Origin: Pseudomonadota bacterium
GTDB lineage: Bacteria > Pseudomonadota > Gammaproteobacteria > Burkholderiales > Ferrovaceae
Assembly: GCA_021805445.1 (NCBI GenBank)
Contig: JAJZFH010000029.1
Location: 1-64,000, forward strand
Direction: 5' to 3'
DNA: 64,000 nt
Shown here: one piece after another, positions 20,066 to 29,857 of the stretch
How positions within the stretch are numbered: the stretch's first letter is position 1
Layout of the letters: every line of letters begins with the position of its first letter
Translations under genes and position numbers: made by a program
The notes under the pieces: model-generated
Database searches by the model: none
Told to the model about the DNA's origin: nothing
The model's input: the letters and a program-made list of their open reading frames with translations, nothing else

Positions 20066-21331
20066 TCAGCGGTCCACTTCTCCAAAAACGATATCCTGGG
20101 TCCCGATGATGGCTACCACGTCTGCAATCATATGCCCACGCGACATTTCATCCAGACCGGCCATATGGGCAAAACCGGGGGCCCGAATCTTGAGACGGTA
20201 AGGTTTATTGGCTCCATCGGAGACCAGATAAATGGCAAATTCCCCCTTTGGCGCCTCCACACTGGCCAAGGTCTCTCCCGGCGGCACATGCATGCCTTCG
20301 CTGAAGAGTTTGAAATGGTGAATCAACTCTTCCATGTTTTCTTTCATGGATTCCCGCGCAGGCGGTGCCACCTTGTGATTATCGGTAATGACCGGCCCCG
20401 GGTTGCGACGCAGCCAGTCGATGCACTGCCGGACGATATGGTTGGATTGTTTCATCTCTTCCATCCGCACCAGATAACGGTCATAACAATCGCCATTCAC
20501 CCCCACCGGAATATCAAAATCCATCTCGGCGTAGGATTCATACGGCTGCTTCTTGCGCAGGTCCCAAGCCACTCCTGACCCGCGCAACATGGGTCCCGTA
20601 AATCCCAGGGACAGCGCGCGCTCTGGCGTCACGACCCCGATCCCCACCGTCCGCTGCTTCCAGATCCGGTTGTCAGTCAACAGATTATGGTAATCGTCCA
20701 GATAGTTCGGAAAACGATCGACGAAATCTTCAATGAAATCGAGCAATGACCCCTGACGATTGCGGTTCAAGCGCTGCGCTTTGGCATCCGAACGCCCGCC
20801 CCGAACTTCCTTGTTGGCCAGGTGCAAGGGCATGCGCTCGGGCAAATCCCGATATACCCCGCCGGGACGATAATAGGCGGCATGCAATCGGGCACCGGAA
20901 ACGGCTTCATAGCAATCCACCAGATCTTCCCGTTCGCGGAAAGCATAGAGGAACACGGTCATGGCGCCAATGTCCAGCGCATGTGCACCAATCCATAACA
21001 AGTGATTGAGGATACGCGTGATCTCATCAAACATGACGCGAATGTATTGTGCACGGATCGGCACATCCACCTGCAACAATTTCTCGATGGCCAGGACATA
21101 GGCATGTTCATTGCACATCATGGATACGTAGTCGAGGCGATCCATGTAGGGCACACTTTGCAGGAAAGTACGGGTTTCCGCCAACTTCTCTGTCCCGCGG
21201 TGCAGAAGACCGATATGGGGATCGGCCCGTTCGATCACTTCGCCGTCCAGTTCCAGAACCAAGCGCAACACCCCATGTGCTGCGGGATGTTGCGGACCAA
21301 AGTTCATGGTGTAGTTACGTATTTCAGCCAT
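20066..21331 (-). CDS. nuoD: NADH-quinone oxidoreductase subunit D
   Basis: The 421-residue, 49-kDa-type subunit is related to the hydrogenase large subunit. [13 protein letters not shown] contains the quinone-site histidines. It is separate from NuoC, unlike the fused enterobacterial NuoCD, which fits a betaproteobacterium. The start overlaps the nuoC stop by one base (TAATG). Confidence 0.98.
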   Translation of the reverse strand: MAEIRNYTMNFGPQHPAAHGVLRLVLELDGEVIERADPHIGLLHRGTEKLAETRTFLQSVPYMDRLDYVSMMCNEHAYVLAIEKLLQVDVPIRAQYIRVMFDEITRILNHLLWIGAHALDIGAMTVFLYAFREREDLVDCYEAVSGARLHAAYYRPGGVYRDLPERMPLHLANKEVRGGRSDAKAQRLNRNRQGSLLDFIEDFVDRFPNYLDDYHNLLTDNRIWKQRTVGIGVVTPERALSLGFTGPMLRGSGVAWDLRKKQPYESYAEMDFDIPVGVNGDCYDRYLVRMEEMKQSNHIVRQCIDWLRRNPGPVITDNHKVAPPARESMKENMEELIHHFKLFSEGMHVPPGETLASVEAPKGEFAIYLVSDGANKPYRLKIRAPGFAHMAGLDEMSRGHMIADVVAIIGTQDIVFGEVDR

Positions 21332-21924
21332 TATGCCGTATCCCCATAATGTTCCGGACGCGTCGTGCGTGGAATCACTTCACGCGGTGGAATGCTGACC
21401 GGTTGATAGATGACCCGCTTTTGTTCCGGGTCATAACGCATTTCCACGAATCCGGAAATGGGGAAGTCCTTACGGAAAGGATGTCCCACAAAACCATAAT
21501 CCGTCAACAAGCGGCGCAGGTCGGGATGCCCGGAAAAAACGATCCCGAACAGATCAAAAGCTTCCCGTTCAAACCAGTTGGCCACAGACCATACCGTAAC
21601 CACCGATTCCACCAGAGGGACAGGACCCTCCGGCGCGGTCACTTTGACGCGCAGACGCAGGTTATGCCGGATCGAGAGCAGGTGGACCACGATCCCAAAG
21701 CGAGGCCGGGACCAGTCGGGGTAGGTGGAATAATCCATACCGCACAGATCGATGAGTTGCTCGAAGCCAAAGTCATCACGCAAACGCAGTGCCGCTGCCA
21801 GCCAGTGCGCAGTCCCCACACGAACGGTCAGTTCATCCAGTTGAATCGAGGATTCTTCCAGAACCTCGCCGAAGGCTTGATCCAGAGCGCCTGCCAATGT
21901 TTCGAGACGATTCAGCAAACTCAT
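21331..21924 (-). CDS. nuoC: NADH-quinone oxidoreductase subunit C
   Basis: The 197-residue, 30-kDa subunit contains ERE-type [20 protein letters not shown], the family signature. ATG 21924 overlaps the nuoB stop by one base (TGATG). The longer in-frame extension lies within nuoB and is not plausible. Confidence 0.97.
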   Translation of the reverse strand: MSLLNRLETLAGALDQAFGEVLEESSIQLDELTVRVGTAHWLAAALRLRDDFGFEQLIDLCGMDYSTYPDWSRPRFGIVVHLLSIRHNLRLRVKVTAPEGPVPLVESVVTVWSVANWFEREAFDLFGIVFSGHPDLRRLLTDYGFVGHPFRKDFPISGFVEMRYDPEQKRVIYQPVSIPPREVIPRTTRPEHYGDTA

Positions 21925-22406
21925 CAGGCCACCCGCGCAATGGTCTGAGTGCGGCGGATCTTTTGTTGCAACTGGATCAAACCAAACAACAGGGCCTCTG
22001 CCGTGGGAGGACAACCGGGAACATAGACATCCACCGGCACCACACGATCACAACCGCGCACCACCGAATAGGAATAGTGGTAGTACCCTCCACCATTGGC
22101 GCAGGACCCCATGGAGATGACCCAACGAGGTTCAGCCATCTGGTCATATACCTTGCGCAGGGCCGGGGCCATTTTGTTACAGAGCGTCCCGGCCACGATC
22201 ATGAGGTCGGACTGACGGGGACTGGGGCGAAAAACGATTCCAAAGCGATCCAGATCATAACGGGATGCCCCGGCGTGCATCATTTCAACCGCACAACAGG
22301 CCAACCCGAAAGTCATGGGCCAAAGGGAACCCGTACGGGTCCAATTGATGACCGTATCCAGACTCGCAGTGACAAAACCCTCCTTGAGCACGCCTTCCAG
22401 TGCCAT
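21924..22406 (-). CDS. nuoB: NADH-quinone oxidoreductase subunit B
   Basis: The 160-residue PSST subunit holds the terminal cluster N2. The tandem cysteines in GLACCAVEM, plus GSCANGGG and [11 protein letters not shown], supply the ligands. It passes electrons to quinone at the NuoD interface. It starts 39 bases after nuoA. Confidence 0.98.
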   Translation of the reverse strand: MALEGVLKEGFVTASLDTVINWTRTGSLWPMTFGLACCAVEMMHAGASRYDLDRFGIVFRPSPRQSDLMIVAGTLCNKMAPALRKVYDQMAEPRWVISMGSCANGGGYYHYSYSVVRGCDRVVPVDVYVPGCPPTAEALLFGLIQLQQKIRRTQTIARVA

Positions 22407-22445
22407 GTTCCCCTCCCTGTATGGATCAACCCGGCAATCGTTGCT

Positions 22446-22802
22446 TCATTCCCATTCGAGTGCGCCCTTGAGCCACTCGTAGGCAAACCCCACCACCAAT
22501 ATCCCCAAAAACACCAGCATGGCCAGAAAACCAAACCCGCCAATATCTTTCAGCACCACAGCCCAGGGGAAAAGGAAGGCAATTTCCAGATCAAATAGAA
22601 TAAAAAGGATCGCCACGAGGTAATAGCGCACATCAAAACGCATCCGCGCGTCTTCGAAGGCCTCGAAGCCACATTCATAAGGGGAATTCTTTTCCGGGTC
22701 GGGGCGATGCGGCGCCAGGAACCAACCCAGAGCTGCGGGGACCACACCCACGCCCACGCCCACCAGAATGAACAACAATACCGGCAAATAATGTTGTGAC
22801 AT
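22446..22802 (-). CDS. nuoA: NADH-quinone oxidoreductase subunit A
   Basis: This 118-residue ND3 subunit has three helices. [20 protein letters not shown] is the conserved loop that contacts the quinone channel. ATG 22802 matches the usual start; GTG 22826 is in frame but adds a charged leader. It is the first gene of the nuo series. Confidence 0.96.
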   Translation of the reverse strand: MSQHYLPVLLFILVGVGVGVVPAALGWFLAPHRPDPEKNSPYECGFEAFEDARMRFDVRYYLVAILFILFDLEIAFLFPWAVVLKDIGGFGFLAMLVFLGILVVGFAYEWLKGALEWE

Positions 22803-22935
22803 CACATACTCGCAGTGTTTCTGCACCCACTCATAGGACAGGTGCGATTATTATCATTGGGCACTTCCCCAAGCCACCGGGAGAAGACCCGCCGAGTTCC
22901 GCACAACCCCGGAAACTCGACCTCCATAAAGCATC

Positions 22936-22964
22936 ATTATGACAGCATCACATCCGTTTGACAG
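22936..22964 (-). promoter_or_regulatory. candidate sigma-70 promoter of the nuo operon
   Basis: On the minus strand CTGTCA (22964-22959) and CATAAT (22941-22936) are separated by exactly 17 bases, matching TTGACA and TATAAT at four and five of six positions. Transcription would begin near 22929, about 127 bases before nuoA, leaving a long leader. The rest of 22803-22995 shows nothing else distinct. Confidence 0.5.
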
Positions 22965-22995
22965 AACCTTCACCAAACCGTTCTTGATCATTCCA

Positions 22996-23080
22996 TGGTG
23001 CCGATGAGCAGACTCGAACTGCTACGGCTTTCGCCACCGCCCCCTCAAGACGGCGTGTCTACCAATTTCACCACATCGGC
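22996..23080 (-). tRNA. tRNA-Leu (anticodon GAG)
   Basis: This is an 85-base class II tRNA. The acceptor GCCGATG pairs with CATCGGC, followed by A and an encoded CCA. The anticodon stem CCGTC/GGCGG encloses TTGAGGG, giving anticodon GAG for CUC/CUU. The variable arm is long. It lies between secG and nuoA in the same direction. Confidence 0.97.
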
Positions 23081-23119
23081 TAAAAACTCATCCCCTTTGA
23101 CCGGGGGTACCAGTGTACC

Positions 23120-23455
23120 TTATTTCGGAATTTCGTTGGATTTTGTGGGAACCCCTTGCACTGGCGTCGAAACCACAGGGGGCTTGAGCGCATTGGTTTC
23201 ATTCATCACGCTCGTCCCTTTGTTACCGTGCCCCGAATACCAGGTCAGCAGCATGCTGGTACAAAAAAACACCGCCGCCAGTATGGCTGTGCTGCGACTG
23301 AGGAAGTTCGAGGCGCCCGAAGCGCCGAACACCCCACCCGCAGAACCGCTCCCGAAGGCTGCTCCCATATCCGCACCCTTACCATGCTGCATGAGAACCA
23401 ATCCGATGATTCCAAGCGCGGCCCCCACATGTACGACCCAAACCACCGTTTCCAT
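23120..23455 (-). CDS. secG: protein-export membrane protein SecG
   Basis: The 111-residue protein has two membrane segments (about 1-21 and 53-72) around the conserved LMQHGKGADMGAAFGSGSAG loop. It is the small accessory subunit of the SecYEG translocon. A polar threonine/proline tail of about 35 residues follows. The start overlaps the tpiA stop by one base (TAATG). Confidence 0.96.
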   Translation of the reverse strand: METVVWVVHVGAALGIIGLVLMQHGKGADMGAAFGSGSAGGVFGASGASNFLSRSTAILAAVFFCTSMLLTWYSGHGNKGTSVMNETNALKPPVVSTPVQGVPTKSNEIPK

Positions 23456-24225
23456 TACTCAGTCCTTTGACTGGCTTTCGCTGCTGCGCGCGCGATCGCC
23501 AAAAATTCCTGCGCTACCAGGGAAGCGCCCCCCACCAGTGCCCCATCCACATCGGGCAAGGCCATCAATTCTACCGCGTTGGCACTTTTGACGCTACCAC
23601 CATAGAGAATTTGAATGTTTTTGGCCAGACCCAGCGACGCTTCAGCGCACTGCTGACGCAGCCAGGCATGGACTTCCTGGACTTGCGCCGGAGAGGCGCT
23701 TCGCCCCGTACCAATAGCCCAGAGAGGTTCATAGGCCAGTACCGAACGGGCCATGCCAGTTTCGCCCAATATATCCAGAAGCACCCCCAACTGGTGGCGC
23801 ATCACTTGCGCCGTTTTTCCCGCCTCCCGCTGCTCGAGTGACTCTCCCAGACAGAGGATGGGAATCAGATCCTGGGCCAATGCCTGTTGCGCCTTGGCCG
23901 CCACCTGAACATCGGTTTCACCGTGGCGTTGACGCCGTTCCGAATGGCCTACCACCGTATACCGGCATCCGAATTCGCGCAACATGGAAGCCGCCACCTC
24001 TCCGGTAAAAGCGCCGCGTTCCTGATCGCTGACATCCTGTCCTCCCCAGACACAGGTCGAACCGCCCAGCAACTGCTGCATCTGGGCCAGATAGGGGGCA
24101 GGAACCAATACCGCCAGTTCAACGGACTCAAAAGTCGGTTCCGCCTGCAGTGCCCGCACCCACGCCTCGTTTGCCACACAAGAACCGTGCATTTTCCAGT
24201 TGCCTGCAATGAGTTTATTACGCAT
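23455..24225 (-). CDS. tpiA: triosephosphate isomerase
   Basis: The 256-residue TIM barrel interconverts glyceraldehyde-3-phosphate and dihydroxyacetone phosphate. The catalytic lysine is in GNWKMHG, the histidine in VVGHSERR, the glutamate in LAYEPLWAIGTG, and the phosphate-binding LYGGSVK follows. It is the first gene of the tpiA-secG-tRNA-Leu-nuo series. Confidence 0.98.
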   Translation of the reverse strand: MRNKLIAGNWKMHGSCVANEAWVRALQAEPTFESVELAVLVPAPYLAQMQQLLGGSTCVWGGQDVSDQERGAFTGEVAASMLREFGCRYTVVGHSERRQRHGETDVQVAAKAQQALAQDLIPILCLGESLEQREAGKTAQVMRHQLGVLLDILGETGMARSVLAYEPLWAIGTGRSASPAQVQEVHAWLRQQCAEASLGLAKNIQILYGGSVKSANAVELMALPDVDGALVGGASLVAQEFLAIARAAAKASQRTE

Positions 24226-24322
24226 GTGTCTGCTCCAAACCTTGCATGAAATGAATGTCTGGGCAGGATGATGCCTTGAAATGGCCTTCCTTGCAATGAG
24301 CCATGAGCCGCAAACCCGAAAA

Positions 24323-25117
24323 TCAACCGAATTTCCCGGTGATATAGTCTTCCGTCGCCTTCTGATTGGGTTTGGTAAAGATTCGATCCGTCTCGTCGAA
24401 CTCGATCAACTCCCCCAGATACATATAGGCGGTATAGTCAGAAACTCTAGCGGCTTGCTGCATGTTATGGGTCACCATGACCACGGTGTAATCGCTCTTC
24501 AGGTCGTGCACGAGTTCCTCGATATGCGCCGTAGAAATGGGATCAAGCGCAGAACAGGGCTCATCCAGCAGGATCACTTCCGGCTTGATGGCGATACAAC
24601 GGGCAATACACAGACGCTGTTGCTGTCCACCGGAAAGCCCATTGCCACTCTGACGCAGTTTGTCTTTCACTTCAGGCCACAGCGCCGCCTTCCTCAGAGC
24701 CCATTCCACCCGCTCGTCCATTTCCATGGACGTCAACTTTTCATACAACCTCACGCCAAAAGCAATGTTTTCATAAATCGACATGGGAAACGGCGTAGGT
24801 TTCTGAAAGACCATCCCCACGCGAGCCCGCAATAACGTGGGATCTTCCCGACGGTCCAGAACATTCTTGCCATCCAGCAGGATTTGACCCGTGGTTCGAT
24901 TGGCTGGATACAGTTCATGCAACCGATTGAAAGTCCGTAGGAGAGTGGACTTGCCACATCCCGAGGGACCAATGAAGGCCGTCACCTTGTTGGTCTGTAT
25001 GTCCATGGTGACATTCTTCAAAGCATGGAAGCGACCGTAGTAAAAATTGAGATTACGAATGGCGATACGCACTTCGGGTGCGATGGAAGAAAGATTGAAA
25101 ACCTCGGTATGGCTCAT
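24323..25117 (-). CDS. pstB: phosphate ABC transporter ATP-binding protein PstB
   Basis: The 264-residue ATPase has Walker [10 protein letters not shown] (50-58), signature LSGGQQQR (161-168), Walker B VILLDEP (181-187) and the H-loop in VTHNMQQA. It powers high-affinity phosphate import with PstCA. ATG 25117 has AGGGG ahead of it; the longer frame runs into pstA. No phoU follows: the next gene, 97 bases on, is tpiA. Confidence 0.98.
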   Translation of the reverse strand: MSHTEVFNLSSIAPEVRIAIRNLNFYYGRFHALKNVTMDIQTNKVTAFIGPSGCGKSTLLRTFNRLHELYPANRTTGQILLDGKNVLDRREDPTLLRARVGMVFQKPTPFPMSIYENIAFGVRLYEKLTSMEMDERVEWALRKAALWPEVKDKLRQSGNGLSGGQQQRLCIARCIAIKPEVILLDEPCSALDPISTAHIEELVHDLKSDYTVVMVTHNMQQAARVSDYTAYMYLGELIEFDETDRIFTKPNQKATEDYITGKFG

Positions 25118-25128
25118 GAAACCCCTGC

Positions 25129-25989
25129 TCAAGAACTTTTTTGACGGAACAGCAAACGCGCCAGCACATTGATGGCCAGCACACTGAGGGTCACCAGGAT
25201 GGCCCCGCCCCAAGCCAGACGGTGCCAGTCATCGTAGGGACTCATGGCAAACTGGAAGATCACCACCGGCAGATTGGCCATCGGTTCATTGATGTTCCAG
25301 GTAGTGAACTGATTATTGAGCGCAGTGAACAAGAGCGGTGCCGTTTCACCACTGATACGTGCCACCGCCAGCAGCACGCCCGTAGCGATGCCGTCTTTAG
25401 CCGCCCGATAAGCCACCATCACCACCATTTTCCACCGGGGGGCGCCCAGCGCAATGGCGGCTTCGCGCAGACTGTCCGGCACCAGACGCAACATGTCGTC
25501 GGTGGTTCGGACAACCACGGGAACCACGATCAAAGACAAGGACAAAGCGCCTGCAATCCCTGAAAAGTGGTGAAAACGAGCCACATATACGGTATAGACG
25601 AACAGCCCCAGAACAATGGAGGGGGCACTGAGGAGAATGTCGTTGACGAAACGGGTGGTGGGAGACAACCACCCACGTCGGCCATATTCGGCCAGATAGG
25701 TCCCGGCCAATACCCCCACCGGCGTTCCGATCAGGGTCGCCAGACCGGCCATCATGACGCTCCCCAAAATGGCATTGGCCAGCCCCCCTTCTCCCCCAGG
25801 AGCGGGCGTCGGATGGGTCAACAGGGACCAACTCAACGCTTCAAAACCATTGGACAACAAGGTCCAGAGAATCCAGGACAACCAAAACAGACCAAAGCCC
25901 ATGCCACACACCGACATGAACAGATGAAAACGATTGGTCAACTGGCGGCGGCGGTAGATACGACGAATTTCGGGCGTTGTATAGCGCAT
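25129..25989 (-). CDS. pstA: phosphate ABC transporter permease PstA
   Basis: The 286-residue inner-membrane permease has six helices. The coupling-helix motif [17 protein letters not shown] contacts PstB. It is paired with PstC two bases upstream. Confidence 0.97.
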   Translation of the reverse strand: MRYTTPEIRRIYRRRQLTNRFHLFMSVCGMGFGLFWLSWILWTLLSNGFEALSWSLLTHPTPAPGGEGGLANAILGSVMMAGLATLIGTPVGVLAGTYLAEYGRRGWLSPTTRFVNDILLSAPSIVLGLFVYTVYVARFHHFSGIAGALSLSLIVVPVVVRTTDDMLRLVPDSLREAAIALGAPRWKMVVMVAYRAAKDGIATGVLLAVARISGETAPLLFTALNNQFTTWNINEPMANLPVVIFQFAMSPYDDWHRLAWGGAILVTLSVLAINVLARLLFRQKSS

Positions 25990-25991
25990 GG

Positions 25992-26984
25992 TCAGCTCCG
26001 CGTCCCTTCACGCTGCCCCATGCGCAATAACATCAATTTGGCCATGGCCAGTACGATGGCCGTAATGATGAAAAGCAGCAGACCCAATTCAATCAGCGCA
26101 GAGGTATAAAGGTCGCCCACCGCTTCGGCAAATTCATTGGCCAGGGACGAGGCGATGCTGTTTCCCGGAGCCAGTAGCGAGGGACTGAGATGCTGGGTAT
26201 TACCAATCACGAAGGTGACCGCCATGGTTTCTCCCAAAGCACGCCCCAACCCCAGCATGACTCCACCCATCACACCGGCACGGGTATAGGGCAATACCAC
26301 CCGCCAGACCACTTCCCAAGTGGTGGCCCCCAGACCATAAGCCGATTCCTTGAGTACGGCGGGAACCAGTTCAAAGACATCCCGCATGACCGAGGAAATG
26401 AAAGGAATCACCATGATGGCCAGAATGATGCTGGCCGTCAGCAGACCGATCCCCAGAGGGGGGCCTTGAAAAAGTTGCCCCGCAAAGGGTATTTTGCCCA
26501 AAGTTCCGATCAAGAAGGGTTGCAGTGTCCGGGAAAAAACCGGGGCAAAGGAAAACAGCCCCCACATCCCGTAGATGATGCTGGGAATGGCGGCCAGTAA
26601 TTCAATGGCCGTCCCGAGCGGACGTTTGAGCCAGGGAGGAGACATTTCCGTGAGAAAGACGGCAATCCCGAAACTGATGGGAACCGCAATCAGCAGAGCC
26701 ACGAAGGAACTGACCAAAGTTCCGTAAACCGGGATCAAGGCGCCATACTTATCCTGCACGGGATCCCAGTCATCGGACCACAGAAAGGAAAAACCAAAGG
26801 CCTTCAGTGAAGGAGCACTGGTCACCACCAAAGAAGCCAGAATGGCCAGTAGCGTGAACAACACCAAAAAAGCGAAGAACCGGGTCAGCCACTGGAACAA
26901 GCGATCGGCAAGATGGCCAAAACCACGCGCCTGCCCTGCACGCGTAGACGCGCGCTCAACAGGGTGGGTCGGTATAGGGTTCAT
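25992..26984 (-). CDS. pstC: phosphate ABC transporter permease PstC
   Basis: The 330-residue permease has a 30-residue polar N-terminus and six helices. The coupling motif [20 protein letters not shown] and [18 protein letters not shown] identify PstC. It forms the channel with PstA. Confidence 0.97.
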   Translation of the reverse strand: MNPIPTHPVERASTRAGQARGFGHLADRLFQWLTRFFAFLVLFTLLAILASLVVTSAPSLKAFGFSFLWSDDWDPVQDKYGALIPVYGTLVSSFVALLIAVPISFGIAVFLTEMSPPWLKRPLGTAIELLAAIPSIIYGMWGLFSFAPVFSRTLQPFLIGTLGKIPFAGQLFQGPPLGIGLLTASIILAIMVIPFISSVMRDVFELVPAVLKESAYGLGATTWEVVWRVVLPYTRAGVMGGVMLGLGRALGETMAVTFVIGNTQHLSPSLLAPGNSIASSLANEFAEAVGDLYTSALIELGLLLFIITAIVLAMAKLMLLRMGQREGTRS

Positions 26985-27066
26985 AAGACGGCCATGGACA
27001 AAATGTCAAGTCAGGAACGGAGCGATTATACCCCCAGTACCGAGGTTTTCCTATTATCGCGCAATC

Positions 27067-27094
27067 GGGTAAGAGGGATTCCTCTCCCGTACCC
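27067..27094 (-). repeat. imperfect stem-loop between pstS and pstC
   Basis: GGGTA pairs with TACCC and an inner GAG-(A)-GG with CCCTC around loop AAT. There is no T tract after it on the minus strand. It lies 22-49 bases after the pstS stop codon. Such structures often protect the pstS message and lower pstC expression. A TATAAT-like hexamer lies at 27025-27030 but lacks a good -35. Confidence 0.35.
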
Positions 27095-27115
27095 ACAGAA
27101 ATTCCTGCAACCTTC

Positions 27116-28159
27116 TCAATAGAGCGCCTTGCCCGCGCTGTCCTTCAATTCAATCTTCCACTGGGCTTCGATCAACTTGACCACATCCTCGGGCAAGGGA
27201 ACATAATCCAGCGCCAGGGCGACTTTCTGACCATTCTTGTAGGACCAATCGAAAAACCGCAAGGCAGTTTTGGCATGTTCGGGGTTTTCCTGCACTTTTT
27301 GCATCAGAACAAAGGTGGCTCCGGTGATGGGCCAACTGTTTTTTCCCGGTTCATCGGTCAGAATTTCGTGAAACCCGTTTTCCGGTTTCCAGTGCGCATT
27401 GCTGGCTGCAGCGCTGAACGTTTCGATATCCGGTTCCACGAACTGCCCCTCGTGGTTCTTCATCTGAACATGACTCATTTTGTTTTGCAGGGCATAGGCA
27501 TATTCCACGTAACCAATTCCCCCCGCCTGCTGGCGCACATAGGAAGCCACACCCTCATTCCCCTTGCCATTGATGCCCGTGGGCCATCTGACGGCCGTAT
27601 CACTCCCTACCTTATTCTTCCACTCGGCACTGACCTTGGAGAGATAATTCGTAAAGATGAAGGTAGTCCCGGAACCATCGGTACGGGAAACCACGACGAT
27701 GTCCTGTGCGGGCAGGCTCAACCCTTTGTTGAGCGCCTGGATGGCCGGATCATTCCAGCGTTTGATCTTGCCCAAATAGATGTCGGCCAACACCGGCCCA
27801 TCGAGTTTCATTTGTCCGGGAGCGATCCCTTCCACATGGATCACGGGAACCACGCCACCCATCACGAGCGGCCACTGTACCAGTGAACTCCGGTCCAGTT
27901 CTTCCTGGGTCAGGGGTTTGTCCGTCGCCCCAAAATCCACCACTTTGGCTTTTACCTGCTTGATTCCTCCGCCAGAACCAATGGATTGATAATTCAAACC
28001 ATTTCGAGTGGCCGCTCTGAATCCTTCGGCCCACTTGGCGCAGACCGGATAGACAAAAGTGGAGCCCGCACCGGTGATATCCGTTGCCTGGGCCTCCCAG
28101 GCCGACATCAACAAAGCACTGGCCACCATCCAGGGACGCAAGAGGAACCGAATCGTCAT
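27116..28159 (-). CDS. pstS: periplasmic phosphate-binding protein PstS
   Basis: The 347-residue protein has signal peptide 1-25 (cleaved after WEAQA). The phosphate-binding signatures GAGSTFVYPV, SIGSGGGIKQV, VDFGATDKPL and SRTDGSGTTFIF are all present. It captures phosphate in the periplasm and delivers it to PstCA. ATG 28159 has GGAG seven bases ahead; earlier in-frame ATGs at 28171 and 28192 do not. A Pho box lies 56 bases upstream. Confidence 0.98.
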   Translation of the reverse strand: MTIRFLLRPWMVASALLMSAWEAQATDITGAGSTFVYPVCAKWAEGFRAATRNGLNYQSIGSGGGIKQVKAKVVDFGATDKPLTQEELDRSSLVQWPLVMGGVVPVIHVEGIAPGQMKLDGPVLADIYLGKIKRWNDPAIQALNKGLSLPAQDIVVVSRTDGSGTTFIFTNYLSKVSAEWKNKVGSDTAVRWPTGINGKGNEGVASYVRQQAGGIGYVEYAYALQNKMSHVQMKNHEGQFVEPDIETFSAAASNAHWKPENGFHEILTDEPGKNSWPITGATFVLMQKVQENPEHAKTALRFFDWSYKNGQKVALALDYVPLPEDVVKLIEAQWKIELKDSAGKALY

Positions 28160-28214
28160 GAAAATCTCCATAGAAAAAAATCGCAAGTGCACCGAAACAG
28201 GGTAACCATCAAAT

Positions 28215-28232
28215 ATGACAGATTGATTACAG
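28215..28232 (-). promoter_or_regulatory. Pho box (PhoB site) upstream of pstS
   Basis: On the minus strand CTGTAAT-CAAT-CTGTCAT gives two seven-base repeats 11 bases apart, matching the CTGTCAT-N4-CTGTCAT consensus at 13 of 14 positions. Ten bases further on is TACCCT, a plausible weak -10, as expected where PhoB replaces the -35. Activation of pstSCAB under phosphate starvation is inferred. Confidence 0.85.
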
Positions 28233-28250
28233 ACTCATGAATCTTCTGGG

Positions 28251-29726
28251 TCAAACCACCCTCAAGGAAATACCTTGAGCCTGCCACTGCTGACATTCCT
28301 TCTCCAGATTGGCGGCCGCCAGGGCATGACTGACCAGCCATGCGGGATTGACCTGCAGGCAAAACCCCGCATCCCCCTCATCCGCCAGGTGAAAGCGGGG
28401 GGTTCGTCCCAAATGGGAACGACCACGACAAAACAACACGGCCAGACGAAGACACAGCACCAAACGCCAGCCCTCCCGATTGGTGATGCGTTCTGCCCCC
28501 TTGACCAAACGCCCTCGATGATTCTGGACCAGCCCACCCACGATGGCCTGTTCCATCTTGGAGAATCCAGGCATGTCCGCATGATCGACGATATAAGCCG
28601 AATGGCGGTGGTAACCCCCATGAGCGATGGAAAGCCCGATTTCGTGCAACTGGGCAGCCCAACGCAGATAGGGTGAATAATGTGCGTATTGGGGACGGGC
28701 CGTCACCTGACGATAGAGCGTGAGCGCCAACTTTTCTACCCGCTCTGCCTGCAGGGAATCTGCATGATACCGCTGGACGAAATGGCGCACGGTTTCTTCC
28801 CGGACATCCCGATGTTTCAGGCGGCCCAGCATCTCATACAAGACACCCTCGCGCAGACCACAGTCTGTCGTCTGCATCTGTTCGATCCCCAAGTGATCGA
28901 ACACGGCACTCATGATGACCAGCCCTCCAGGCAATACCGGCACCCGCTCCATGCGCAAACCGATGGAAACCAGATGGTGCGGGTCGCGGGCCTCCAACAA
29001 TTTTTCTCGCAGAAAAGCCAGTCCGGCCCGGGTAATTCCTTGCCCCACGAACCCGTTCAATTCCAGCAATTCAGCCAGGGCGCGAGCCGTCCCGGAAGAA
29101 CCCACGGCCTCATCCCATTGCTCCCGCCCAAAGGTGGCAGAAAGCGCCTGCAATTCATTGGCTGCCGCCAAAGTGGCGGCAGCCCAGTGACGTTCCGTCA
29201 CTTTGTTCTGGGCAAAAAACTGCTGCGTGTAACTGACGCACCCCATGTACAAACTTTCCAGGCGCTGCGGTTTGACCCCGCGACCGATGATGATTTCCGT
29301 GGACCCTCCGCCAATGTCCACCACCAGCCGGCGGCCTCGATGGCGCGGAAGACTGTGCGCCACACCCACGTAAATCAAGCGGGCTTCTTCCTGACCCGCA
29401 ATGATCTCGATGGGAACACCCAAGGCTTCCTGTGCCGCTTCCAGAAAGGTTTCCGCCTGTTGGGCAACGCGCAAGGTATTCGTTCCCACCACCCGGATGG
29501 CCTCTCGGGGAACTGCACGCAACCGCTCACCAAAACGCCGCAAACAGGCCAATGCGCGTTCCTGTGTCACCGCATCCAGCGTGTTGTCGGGCAACAATCC
29601 GGCGGCCAGTCGTACCGACTCCTTGAGCGCATCCAGCGTATAGGGTTGCCCCTGCACCACGCGTGCCACCTGCAGACGAAAACTGTTCGAGCCCAAGTCT
29701 ACCGCCGCGATGATCGCTTGGGGCAT
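28251..29726 (-). CDS. ppx: exopolyphosphatase (Ppx/GppA family)
   Basis: The 491-residue protein starts with the ASKHA phosphate loop AAVDLGSNSFRL, continues with VVDIGGGSTEIIIG, and has a C-terminal HD-like domain (HEIGLSIAHGGYHRHSAYI). It removes terminal phosphate from polyphosphate or cleaves pppGpp; proximity to ppk favours the first. ATG 29726 is preferred to TTG 29735. It is 91 bases upstream of pstS on the same strand. Confidence 0.95.
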   Translation of the reverse strand: MPQAIIAAVDLGSNSFRLQVARVVQGQPYTLDALKESVRLAAGLLPDNTLDAVTQERALACLRRFGERLRAVPREAIRVVGTNTLRVAQQAETFLEAAQEALGVPIEIIAGQEEARLIYVGVAHSLPRHRGRRLVVDIGGGSTEIIIGRGVKPQRLESLYMGCVSYTQQFFAQNKVTERHWAAATLAAANELQALSATFGREQWDEAVGSSGTARALAELLELNGFVGQGITRAGLAFLREKLLEARDPHHLVSIGLRMERVPVLPGGLVIMSAVFDHLGIEQMQTTDCGLREGVLYEMLGRLKHRDVREETVRHFVQRYHADSLQAERVEKLALTLYRQVTARPQYAHYSPYLRWAAQLHEIGLSIAHGGYHRHSAYIVDHADMPGFSKMEQAIVGGLVQNHRGRLVKGAERITNREGWRLVLCLRLAVLFCRGRSHLGRTPRFHLADEGDAGFCLQVNPAWLVSHALAAANLEKECQQWQAQGISLRVV

Positions 29727-29813
29727 ATCCCACAACCCTCACAAAAAGCCCCACTCTACCAGATCATGCACGGATGAACTACTCTGGCCCGGAAATCATC
29801 ACGGCGGAGATGC

Positions 29814-29829
29814 CCGGGTGCAAACCCGG
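29814..29829 (-). repeat. short perfect hairpin downstream of the N-acyltransferase gene
   Basis: CCGGGT and ACCCGG pair around a four-base loop. It lies between the stop of the N-acyltransferase gene and the start of ppx, without a T tract. It may mark a 3' end or be incidental. The rest of 29727-29857 has no visible feature. Confidence 0.25.
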
Positions 29830-29857
29830 TAGTGTACTCACAAAAGTTGATGCGCAC

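Noticed and set aside
22939-22964. Two CTGTCA copies in the nuo leader as a Pho box
   Set aside because: They are 19 bases apart, not 11, and one is better explained as a -35 hexamer.
27001-27012. TTGACA -35 just ahead of pstC on the minus strand
   Set aside because: The matching -10 would fall on the pstC start codon, so it cannot drive a normal pstC transcript.
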